Below, in pieces: positions 1 to 5,914 of a DNA stretch of 6,028 bases. This DNA is from Prevotellaceae bacterium (lineage in GTDB: Bacteria > Bacteroidota > Bacteroidia > Bacteroidales > Paludibacteraceae). Position 1 is the stretch's first letter. Each line of letters starts with the position of its first letter. Made by a program: the position numbers and the translations under genes. The stretch spans positions 1-6,028 of the forward strand of contig JAISXJ010000064.1 of NCBI GenBank assembly GCA_031270565.1. Direction: 5' to 3'. The notes under the pieces are model-generated. The model worked only from the letters and a program-made list of their open reading frames with translations. It did not search any database and was not told the DNA's origin.

Positions 1-125
1 GGCAGGACTTTTTATCACTTGTCGCACCTTTCAGGTGCAGGTTCGCGAGGCGACTTTTTCCGCAAACTGCGCTATCGCTTGTATGCGGTTATGAAAATTC
101 TGCCTTGCAGGCAGTCTGGAAAGCC
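1..125. other. Structured, inverted-repeat-rich block (possible intergenic repeat unit or tail of an upstream gene)
   Basis: This stretch is dense in short perfect inverted repeats. GCACCT/AGGTGC (24-29 and 33-38, loop TTC) and CTGCCT/AGGCAG (100-105 and 109-114, loop TGC) are both 6-bp stems with 3-base loops. CCGCA (60-64) pairs with TGCGG (84-88) around a smaller GCG/CGC stem. GTCGC (21-25) can pair with GCGAC (50-54), which runs straight into TTTTT (55-59), a terminator-like arrangement for something upstream. The + strand is also open from base 1 to a TGA at 136-138 (ending ...QSGKPFFY), so the C-terminus of an upstream gene cannot be excluded, but the peptide resembles no family I know and much of the reverse strand is open too. 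The nested palindromes favour a non-coding, possibly dispersed, repeat. Nothing else is seen in this part. Confidence 0.4.
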
Positions 126-151
126 GTTTTTCTATTGAATAACGAAGAATG

Positions 152-188
152 AATAACTAATAACTACACTCTACAAACTAAAAACTAA
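152..188. repeat. Two tandem heptamer pairs in A-rich DNA
   Basis: AATAACT occurs twice in tandem (152-158, 159-165), and AAACTAA occurs twice in tandem (175-181, 182-188). GAATAAC also appears at 137-143 and again at 151-157. The block lies immediately upstream of the receptor promoter box. It could be simple replication slippage in A-rich promoter-upstream DNA; two copies of each unit is too few to claim phase variation. Confidence 0.45.
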
Positions 189-197
189 AAAAAGGCG

Positions 198-205
198 TAC
201 TTTTG
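198..205 (+). promoter_or_regulatory. Bacteroides-type -7 box for the receptor gene
   Basis: TACTTTTG matches the TAnnTTTG consensus used by the Bacteroidota primary sigma factor. It sits 66 bases before the GTG start, giving an expected leader of about 60 bases. No TTTG or TTG is found about 19-21 bases upstream, where the -33 element should be; that place is A-rich (ACAAACTAAAAACTAA). The flank AAAAAGGCGTAC before the box recurs at the dtd promoter. Confidence 0.6.
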
Positions 206-271
206 CCAGCCGAAAGAGAAAAATATCCTTTTTGCCATAATTTTTGAGTAAAATCTTCGTTACATACAGTC

Positions 272-2731
272 GTGTTATTAAACAGAAACATAATTCTTCT
301 TCTCTGTCTGTCCGGTATGCTCTGTGTACAGGCACAGCGGCGTATGTATGTGCGTGGCTATGTTACCGATTCACTCGAGCAGGGTATCCGTGCAAATATC
401 ACCGTGCAAGGCGCCACTCTCGGCACAGTCAGTAATGAACAGGGCTTTTACGAAATCGGTATTCCAGAAGCAGACAGCGTTACGCTGCTATTTTCGTGCG
501 TTGGCTATCTCCCCCGCACGCGGACATTCTTCACCACCCAAACCAATGCTTATACTGTCAATGTAACCCTACATCCTGATGCAAAGCTGCTGGATGTCGT
601 TGAGGTGCGAGCCTTGCGTCGTCAAGCCACAACGATGATACAGATAGAACTCAATAAATTTCGCCTGATGCCCGATGCTGCAGGCGGCAGCATCGAGGCG
701 CTTATCAAAGCCATCGGTAGCGGGGTCAATTCCACCAACGAGCTCAGTACGCAATATTCCGTACGCGGCGGCAGTTACGACGAGAATTGCGTTTACGTGA
801 ATGGTATAGAGGTTTATCGCCCGTTGCTAATTCGTGCCGGACAGCAGGAGGGGTTGAGTTTTATTAATCCCGATATGGTTAACTCTGTGGAGTTTTCAGC
901 AGGCGGATTCGCGGCGCAATACGGCGACCGGATGTCATCCGTCTTGAGTGTTACCTACAAACAGCCGCAAGCCTTTGAGGCAGCCGTCTCAGCCAGTCTG
1001 CTTGGAGCGTCCGCTTATGTCGGGTCAACCTCAGGGCGCTTTACGCAGGTGCACGGCATCCGCAGCAAGATGTCGCAATATCTGCTTGGCACAATGCAGA
1101 CAAAAGGCGATTACGCCACGTGGTTTGTCGATTATCAAACCTATATGACCTATCAGCTAAGCCCCAAATGGGCGTTGAGTTTTCTGGGAAATTTCTCTCA
1201 AAACAGTTACGAATTTATTCCTAAAAGTCGTACTACCGAGTTTGGGACTATCCGGATAGTTCGCGCCTTTACGGTTAATTTTGAGGGATTGGAAAAAGAC
1301 AAGTTTCGCACAGGCTTTGGCGCTCTGACGCTCGATTTTCTACCCTCCGCAAGGACAAAACTAAGCCTGCTCGCCACAGGATTCTCCACTTCGGAACAGG
1401 AAACCTACGATATTATCGGCAGTTATTCTTTGGCGGAGGTGGATATTAATAATGGCGGCACTGAGGGCGATATACTGGGTGCAGGCGTTTATCACGAACA
1501 CGCCCGTAACCGTCTGTCGGCATCGGTCATTTCATTACAGCATACGGGCGAACACAAGTGGCGCAATGCCCGTTTGCAATGGGGTGCAGCCTTTCAGCGG
1601 GAGATTATCAGAGACAAACTCAACGAATGGGAATATCGCGATTCCGCCTCATACGCCATACCGACAAATCCTGCACAGGTGGAGATGGTCTATAATCTCA
1701 CATCCGGCAACGCCATGTTCTCGTCGCGTCTCACCGCCTACCTGCAGGACACTTATCGGCATAATGCCTCATACGGATTATGGACGTTTGTTGTCGGCAT
1801 AAGGGCAAACTACTGGGATTTTAACCGCGAAACGCTGCTCAGTCCGCGTATCTCTGCGGCGCTGTTTCCCAAGTGGAAACATGATTTTAATTTCCGTCTC
1901 GCTGCCGGCATCTACTATCAGGCTCCATTCTATAAGGAAGTTCGTCAAACTATTACCGATGAGCAGGGTAATGCGCATGTCGTGCTGAACAAGGACATTC
2001 GGGCGCAACGGGCGGGAAACTTCGTTGCCGGATACGACTACTTCTTTCGCCTGTGGAACCGTCCGTTTAAATTCACTGCCGAAGCCTATTACAAACCTGC
2101 CGACCGCATCACCACCTACGCTATCGACAATGTACGGGTGCGTTATTCGGGGAAAAACGATGCTGTTGCCTTCACCGTCGGGGCGGATTTAAAACTCTAC
2201 GGAGAATTTGTTCCCGGCACCGATTCATGGATTGCCATCTCGTGGATGCGGGCGCAGGAAGATGTTCTGAACGACTCCTACAAGGTCTATTCCAATACGG
2301 GAACCTATCTCGGCACAGTCGAGCCACGCTGGATAAGTCGTCCGAATGAGCAGCGTTACAGCGTCTCGCTTTTCTTTCAGGATTATTTGCCGAATCATCC
2401 CGAATATAAGGTTCATTTACGGTTGATTTGGGCGGACGGGTTGCCTTTCGGTCCGCCGCACGGGCAGCGTTATGAAGCTGTATTGCGTGCAAAACCGTAT
2501 CGGCGTGTAGATATTGGCGCTTCCCGCGGCTTTATGCAGGGACACGATGCTTTTATGGACAGGCAAAAAGTGATGAAAGCATTATGGCTTAATCTGGAGT
2601 TTTTCAACCTGTTCAATATTGAAAATACCAATTCTTACTATTGGATTACCGATTTTTACAACCAACAGTACGCCATTCCCAACTACCTGACCAAATTTAT
2701 GGTTAATGTTCGATTGACTGTGGAATTTTAG
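272..2731 (+). CDS. TonB-dependent outer-membrane receptor with carboxypeptidase-regulatory-like N-terminal domain
   Basis: The 819-residue product is an outer-membrane active transporter that would use TonB-ExbBD energy to import a ligand. Residues 1-21 form a signal peptide (Arg5, hydrophobic core IILLLCLSG, likely cleavage VQA|QRR). Residues 25-110 fit the CarboxypepD_reg-like beta-sandwich (VRGYVTD, GTVSNEQGFYEI, VGYLPR). Residues 128-228 are the plug, with YSVRGGSYDEN (162-172), VYVNGIEVYRP (174-184) and GGFAAQYGDRMSSVL (211-225), typical of a widespread Bacteroidota receptor group. The rest is a 22-strand-type barrel rich in alternating aromatic residues, ending in Phe (NVRLTVEF). The start is GTG: the first in-frame ATG (codon 16) would delete the signal peptide, and an in-frame TGA lies at 245-247. 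No SusD-like lipoprotein follows, and no TonB box is evident. The family call is firm; the substrate is unknown. Confidence 0.93.
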   Translation: MLLNRNIILLLCLSGMLCVQAQRRMYVRGYVTDSLEQGIRANITVQGATLGTVSNEQGFYEIGIPEADSVTLLFSCVGYLPRTRTFFTTQTNAYTVNVTLHPDAKLLDVVEVRALRRQATTMIQIELNKFRLMPDAAGGSIEALIKAIGSGVNSTNELSTQYSVRGGSYDENCVYVNGIEVYRPLLIRAGQQEGLSFINPDMVNSVEFSAGGFAAQYGDRMSSVLSVTYKQPQAFEAAVSASLLGASAYVGSTSGRFTQVHGIRSKMSQYLLGTMQTKGDYATWFVDYQTYMTYQLSPKWALSFLGNFSQNSYEFIPKSRTTEFGTIRIVRAFTVNFEGLEKDKFRTGFGALTLDFLPSARTKLSLLATGFSTSEQETYDIIGSYSLAEVDINNGGTEGDILGAGVYHEHARNRLSASVISLQHTGEHKWRNARLQWGAAFQREIIRDKLNEWEYRDSASYAIPTNPAQVEMVYNLTSGNAMFSSRLTAYLQDTYRHNASYGLWTFVVGIRANYWDFNRETLLSPRISAALFPKWKHDFNFRLAAGIYYQAPFYKEVRQTITDEQGNAHVVLNKDIRAQRAGNFVAGYDYFFRLWNRPFKFTAEAYYKPADRITTYAIDNVRVRYSGKNDAVAFTVGADLKLYGEFVPGTDSWIAISWMRAQEDVLNDSYKVYSNTGTYLGTVEPRWISRPNEQRYSVSLFFQDYLPNHPEYKVHLRLIWADGLPFGPPHGQRYEAVLRAKPYRRVDIGASRGFMQGHDAFMDRQKVMKALWLNLEFFNLFNIENTNSYYWITDFYNQQYAIPNYLTKFMVNVRLTVEF

Positions 2732-2799
2732 TGGTCAACACTTTTGGAGGCACGCCCCTACCAAACTCTAAACATAATAATTAAACACTGAAAAAGGCG

Positions 2800-2807
2800 T
2801 ACCTTTG
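2800..2807 (+). promoter_or_regulatory. Bacteroides-type -7 box for the dtd-deoC-vanZ-dprA unit
   Basis: TACCTTTG matches TAnnTTTG and lies 61 bases before the dtd ATG, in the 137-base gap after the receptor stop. The preceding bases, AAAAAGGCGTAC, are identical to those around the box at 198-205. The expected -33 place is AT-rich (ATAATTAAAC) and has no TTTG. No rho-independent terminator with a T-run is visible between the receptor stop and this box, so some read-through from the receptor gene is possible. Confidence 0.6.
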
Positions 2808-2823
2808 TAGGCGAATAAACAAA

Positions 2824-2846
2824 ATCCTCTCACTGTTGCAGAGGAT
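2824..2846 (+). promoter_or_regulatory. Inverted repeat in the dtd leader
   Basis: ATCCTCT (2824-2830) and AGAGGAT (2840-2846) form a perfect 7-bp inverted repeat around a 9-base loop. It lies in the transcribed leader, between the predicted transcription start (about 2814) and the dtd ATG at 2869, ending 22 bases before the ATG. It could be a weak leader hairpin that tunes translation, or chance. No T-run follows, so it is not a standard terminator. Confidence 0.35.
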
Positions 2847-2868
2847 GTGTGTTATTCCACAGGTTTCT

Positions 2869-3324
2869 ATGCGAATACTTATTCAGCGAGTTCGTCAGGC
2901 ATCCGTTACTGTTGACGGTGAGTGCAAAGCGCAAATTGGCGCGGGACTTCTGGTCTTTGTGGGCATTGAAGCGGAAGATGCAACGCCGGATATTGATTAC
3001 CTGACATCCAAACTGATTCATTTGCGTATCTTCGACGATACGCAGGGCGTGATGAACCTTTCCGTAACGGATGTTGATGGCGAATTGTTGATTGTAAGTC
3101 AGTTTACACTGTGTGCCGTCACCGCCAAAGGTAATCGTCCGTCGTATATTCGCGCCGCCAAACCCGAACAGTCCCGTCCGCTTTATGACATGTTTTGTCT
3201 GAGAGCGAGCGAAAAACTCGGTAAAACCGTGCAGACAGGAATATTCGGAGCAGATATGGATATTGCATTAATCAATAACGGACCCGTAACTTTATGGCTG
3301 GATTCCAAATCAAAAACCTGTTAA
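2869..3324 (+). CDS. dtd: D-aminoacyl-tRNA deacylase (D-Tyr-tRNA deacylase)
   Basis: The 151-residue protein is full length for the DTD family (about 145-150). It hydrolyses D-amino acids, and wrongly attached glycine, from tRNA in the cytoplasm as a homodimer. The N-terminus MRILIQRVRQASVTVDG is the family signature. The active-site motif SQFTL is at 77-81 (Thr80), and the cross-subunit Gly-cisPro motif lies in NNGPVT at 136-141 (Gly138-Pro139). Most relatives have NDGPVT; the Asn for Asp change is minor. I chose ATG at 2869 because the family begins exactly there; a TTG at 2836 would add 11 unrelated residues. It is the first gene of a tight cluster, with deoC 39 bases downstream. Confidence 0.95.
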   Translation: MRILIQRVRQASVTVDGECKAQIGAGLLVFVGIEAEDATPDIDYLTSKLIHLRIFDDTQGVMNLSVTDVDGELLIVSQFTLCAVTAKGNRPSYIRAAKPEQSRPLYDMFCLRASEKLGKTVQTGIFGADMDIALINNGPVTLWLDSKSKTC

Positions 3325-3363
3325 CCCGTTTAAATCATCATTTTTAATAAAACATAAAACATT

Positions 3364-4245
3364 ATGACAACACTCAATCATTTTTTAAGTCAGTACGACG
3401 GCAAACTCAATGATGCCGATGTCCAACGTGCCGTCAATGAACTTTTGACGACCGGTTTTGATAAAAATAACACCAAAGAGGTTTACCGGACGTGTCTCTC
3501 TCTGATTGACCTGACCTCGCTTAACGCTACCGACACCGAAGAGAAAATAGCTGATATGGTACGGAAAGTCAATCTTTTCCCGGAAACTTTTCCGGAACTT
3601 GACAATGTGGCTGCCATTTGCGTGTATCCCTCGTTGACGCCGATAGCCCGCAAGACGCTTTCGGCGACAGGCGTTAATATTGCGGCTGTGTCGGCAGGCT
3701 TTCCGAGTTCTCAAACATTTATAGAGGCAAAAGTTGCCGAAGTCGCTCTTACCGTACAGGCAGGCGCTGATGAGGTGGACGTGGTGCAGTCGCTTGGAAA
3801 GTTCTTCAGCGGTTCATTCGAGGAGGTCTGCGAAGAGCTGAGCGAACTGAAAGCAGCCTGTCGTCAGGCTCATCTGAAAGTAATCCTTGAAAGTGGAGCG
3901 TTACATTCGGCTCAGGAGGTGAAACAGGCTTCACTGATAGCCATTGCCGCCGGCGCTGACTTCATTAAGACATCTACCGGAAAAACAGACCCCGCAGCCA
4001 CTCTCGAAGCAGCATACGTGATGTGTTCCGTTATCAGGGATTATTATGAAAAAACCGGTATCAAAATCGGCTTCAAGCCAGCAGGCGGAATTGTCTCCAC
4101 CGAAGATGCCGTGAAATTCTACACCATCGTTAACGCCCTGCTTGGAAAAGAATGGATGACAAAACAGCTGTTCCGTTTCGGTGCAAGCCGTCTGGCAAAC
4201 AATCTTCTGTCGAGTATTCTTGACAGAGAAGTTGTCTTCTTCTAA
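3364..4245 (+). CDS. deoC: Deoxyribose-phosphate aldolase, class I
   Basis: The 293-residue cytoplasmic enzyme cleaves 2-deoxyribose 5-phosphate to glyceraldehyde 3-phosphate and acetaldehyde, the last step of deoxynucleoside breakdown. The TIM-barrel residues of the E. coli-like branch are present: LIDLTSLNATDTEEKI (47-62), GADEVDVVQSLG (134-145, Asp139), the Schiff-base lysine in FIKTSTGK (200-207, Lys202) and the second lysine in GFKPAGG (236-242, Lys238), then YRFGAS-like RFGAS (271-275). It is longer than E. coli DeoC (259), mostly through an N-terminal extension of about 30 residues. ATG at 3364 is the only sensible start. No deoA, deoD or nucleoside transporter is nearby, so here it travels with unrelated genes. 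The vanZ-like gene follows after 18 bases. Confidence 0.96.
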   Translation: MTTLNHFLSQYDGKLNDADVQRAVNELLTTGFDKNNTKEVYRTCLSLIDLTSLNATDTEEKIADMVRKVNLFPETFPELDNVAAICVYPSLTPIARKTLSATGVNIAAVSAGFPSSQTFIEAKVAEVALTVQAGADEVDVVQSLGKFFSGSFEEVCEELSELKAACRQAHLKVILESGALHSAQEVKQASLIAIAAGADFIKTSTGKTDPAATLEAAYVMCSVIRDYYEKTGIKIGFKPAGGIVSTEDAVKFYTIVNALLGKEWMTKQLFRFGASRLANNLLSSILDREVVFF

Positions 4246-4263
4246 CCTTTCCTTACGGTAAAA

Positions 4264-4647
4264 ATGTACACTTTCAAACGCTACATAATCGTTTCGACAA
4301 TAGCGCTGGCAGTGGTTATGCTCTCAGTGATTCCCGTAACATCGTTGCCGGATGCCGGAGGCATATTCCTTGATAAAATGGTACATACGGTTATGTATGC
4401 CGGACTGACCTTAGCTTTCTGTTTCGATTTGACCCGTAATTCCAACCGTCGCCTGACAGTAAAACAGTTTGTTGGCGTCTTTCTTTTTGGTGTAATATTC
4501 GGGCTGATAATTGAACTCTTGCAGTCGGTTATTCCATATCGTTCTGCCGATTTTCAAGACTGTCTTGCCAATGCCATCGGCGCTTTCATCGGGAGTTGTA
4601 CAGGCAAATATATTTTCAAACCGAATAAAAAAGTTTCGCCGCAATGA
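4264..4647 (+). CDS. VanZ-like family small membrane protein
   Basis: This 127-residue protein has about four predicted membrane segments (7-24, 39-56, 67-89, 100-116). The family pattern is clear: DKMVHTVMYAGL (37-48), with conserved Asp37, Lys38 and His41; ELLQ (84-87); and the motif R93-S-A-D-F-x-D99 followed by AN (102-103) and GA (106-107). VanZ proteins are inner-membrane proteins. The name comes from a teicoplanin-resistance accessory gene, but most chromosomal members, including short Bacteroidota ones like this, have no known function, so no resistance role should be inferred. The C-terminus is basic (KPNKK) and probably cytoplasmic. The stop overlaps the dprA start (ATGA at 4644-4647), implying translational coupling. 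The family call is good; the role is unknown. Confidence 0.85.
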   Translation: MYTFKRYIIVSTIALAVVMLSVIPVTSLPDAGGIFLDKMVHTVMYAGLTLAFCFDLTRNSNRRLTVKQFVGVFLFGVIFGLIIELLQSVIPYRSADFQDCLANAIGAFIGSCTGKYIFKPNKKVSPQ

Positions 4648-5744
4648 ACAGTTCACTGCGCTACCAGATAGCTTTGACACAGTTTAAAGGGGTGGGAACA
4701 ATGGTAGCAAAAAATCTTATCGCCTATCTTGGCAGCGCGGAAGCCGTCTTCACCGAACCGCTTACCATGCTCCGAAAAATACCCCGTGCAGGCGCGGCGA
4801 TAGTTGACGAACAGCAACGCCGAATGGCGTTACAGAGAGCTGATGCCGAGCTTGAATTTATCACAAAACATGCTGTCGAAGCTCTTTTCTACACCGACAG
4901 TGCCTATCCCTACCGTCTTAAAGAGTGTGCCGATTGCCCTGTTATTCTTTATTCAATAGGCAATACTTCTCTGCTGAATGTATCCCGTCTGATGGCGGTA
5001 GTCGGCACTCGTAAAGCCACCGATTACGGGAAACAGTTGTGTGAACAGCTTGTTGCAGATGTGGCGCTCTTGCCGAACAGTCCTGTGGTTGTGAGTGGAT
5101 TGGCTTACGGTATTGATGCTTTGGCTCACAGGGCAGCGATGACAGCCGGCGTGCCGACGATAGGGGTTTTGGCGCACGGACTGGATATGATTTATCCTGC
5201 ACAGCATCGCGCTTTGTCGGAAAAAATCATCAACCAGGGCGGCATACTGCTCTCAGAATATATCTCGCACACGATACCCGAACCGTCGAATTTTGTACAG
5301 CGCAACCGGATTATTGCAGGCTTGTGCGACTGTACGGTAGTGGTTGAAAGCGCTGAACGTGGCGGCGCATTGCTTACCGCCGCTGCCGCTAATGAGTACA
5401 ACCGCGACGTCCTGACATTTCCCGGACGCACCACAGACCCCTATTCCGCCGGATGTAATGCGTTGATAAGTGGCAATCAAGCGACACTTATCTCCTCTGC
5501 CGCCGATTTGGAGGGAGTGATGGGCTGGACTTCGAGCAACAGGCGAACCATTGAACAACCTCTCTTTGATGAACTGACTGAGATTGAACAAGAAATCATC
5601 GAAATTCTGCATCGGGAACCGCTGCATCTTGATATGCTGAGCCGTATGATGAAACTGCCGGTGCAAAAGATGTCGCCGCTACTTGTCCAAATGGAGTTCA
5701 AAGGACTTATCAAAGCGTTACCCGGACAACGCTATAAGGTGTGA
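4644..5744 (+). CDS. dprA: DNA-processing protein DprA (Smf), RecA loader in transformation
   Basis: The 366-residue protein is full length for the three-domain Bacteroidota form. DprA binds incoming single-stranded DNA in the cytoplasm and loads RecA during natural transformation; it is also widely kept in species not known to be competent. Residues 1-65 are an N-terminal helix-hairpin-helix/SAM-like region (IALTQFKGVGTMVAKNL). Residues 80-290 are the extended Rossmann fold: VVGTRKAT (119-126), SGLAYGID (151-158), YPAQH (184-188), GGILLSEY (199-206), FVQRNRIIAGL (217-227), VVVE (232-235), ERGGALLTAAA (238-248), FPGR (259-262) and GCN (270-272). Residues 305-366 form a winged helix (EIEQEIIEIL, LSRMMKLP, LEFKG-like MEFKGLIKALPG). 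It begins within the vanZ-like stop codon, and no com genes are in view. Confidence 0.96.
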   Translation: MNSSLRYQIALTQFKGVGTMVAKNLIAYLGSAEAVFTEPLTMLRKIPRAGAAIVDEQQRRMALQRADAELEFITKHAVEALFYTDSAYPYRLKECADCPVILYSIGNTSLLNVSRLMAVVGTRKATDYGKQLCEQLVADVALLPNSPVVVSGLAYGIDALAHRAAMTAGVPTIGVLAHGLDMIYPAQHRALSEKIINQGGILLSEYISHTIPEPSNFVQRNRIIAGLCDCTVVVESAERGGALLTAAAANEYNRDVLTFPGRTTDPYSAGCNALISGNQATLISSAADLEGVMGWTSSNRRTIEQPLFDELTEIEQEIIEILHREPLHLDMLSRMMKLPVQKMSPLLVQMEFKGLIKALPGQRYKV

Positions 5745-5768
5745 GTTGCTGAAAAACAAATTTCTAAC

Positions 5769-5791
5769 GATTGTTAATTGCAAAAACAATC
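5769..5791. promoter_or_regulatory. Palindrome over the promoter of the RhuM-like gene (possible operator)
   Basis: GATTGTT (5769-5775) and AACAATC (5785-5791) form a perfect 7-bp inverted repeat around AATTGCAAA. The left arm contains the -33-like TTG and the right arm ends one base before the -7 box, so a protein bound here would cover the promoter. It lies 25 bases after the dprA stop and could instead be a weak hairpin ending that transcript, but the stem is AT-rich and no T-run follows. Confidence 0.4.
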
Positions 5792-5800
5792 ATATCTTTG
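5771..5800 (+). promoter_or_regulatory. Promoter of the RhuM-like gene (-33 TTG, -7 TATCTTTG)
   Basis: TATCTTTG (5793-5800) matches the Bacteroides TAnnTTTG box. ATTG (5770-5773), a 3-of-4 match to TTTG, lies 19 bases upstream, the usual spacing. It is the most complete promoter of the three in the window. It predicts a leader of roughly 105 bases before the ATG at 5915 and makes the last gene a separate unit from dprA. Confidence 0.6.
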
Positions 5801-5838
5801 TACCATTCTTTTGGCTATTGTTTTGTGAGATAATCCCA

Positions 5839-5907
5839 ATGGGGTTGGACAATATCAATTTGCGGGAGAATTTGAATCCGATAGATATACTAACAATGTT
5901 AATGTAA
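5839..5907 (+). CDS. Possible 22-residue leader ORF
   Basis: An ATG at 5839 opens a short frame (MGLDNINLRENLN...) ending in TAA at 5905-5907, 7 bases before the RhuM-like start and wholly inside its predicted leader. The peptide resembles nothing I know and has no stretch of repeated amino acids of the attenuator kind. It may be chance, and is listed only because its position would allow coupling to the next gene. Confidence 0.15.
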   Translation: MGLDNINLRENLNPIDILTMLM

Positions 5908-5914
5908 AACAGCG

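Noticed and set aside
50..59. GCGAC-TTTTT as a full rho-independent terminator
   Set aside because: The partner GTCGC at 21-25 overlaps the stronger 24-38 hairpin, so the two cannot form together, and the stem is only 5 bp with a long loop. It is kept only as a note in the structured block.
244..435. 63-residue + frame starting with TTG upstream of and overlapping the receptor start
   Set aside because: It overlaps the receptor's signal peptide and regulatory domain in another frame, needs a TTG start, and resembles no family. It is a shadow frame.
2172..2492. 106-residue minus-strand frame opposite the receptor
   Set aside because: Its Arg-rich, low-complexity make-up is typical of antisense translation of a barrel-coding region. 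There is no promoter or family match.
2836..2868. TTG-initiated 11-residue extension of dtd
   Set aside because: The DTD family begins at MRILIQRVRQASV, which is the ATG at 2869. The extension is unrelated and overlaps the leader hairpin.
4246..4263. TTACGGTAA between deoC and the vanZ-like gene as an operator or terminator
   Set aside because: It is a 4-bp palindrome in an 18-base gap, too short to distinguish from chance and with no T-run.
4264..4647. Glycopeptide resistance from the VanZ-like gene
   Set aside because: The family similarity alone does not imply teicoplanin resistance. There are no van genes nearby and the organism appears Gram-negative.
5253..5666. 137-residue minus-strand frame opposite dprA
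   Set aside because: It is antisense to a fully conserved DprA core, and its composition looks like a codon-bias shadow, with no recognisable domain.
5683..5907. 74-residue + frame crossing the dprA end
   Set aside because: Its first part lies in another frame of the conserved dprA winged helix and its start has no support. Only the last 22 codons lie free of the gene, and these are noted separately at low confidence.
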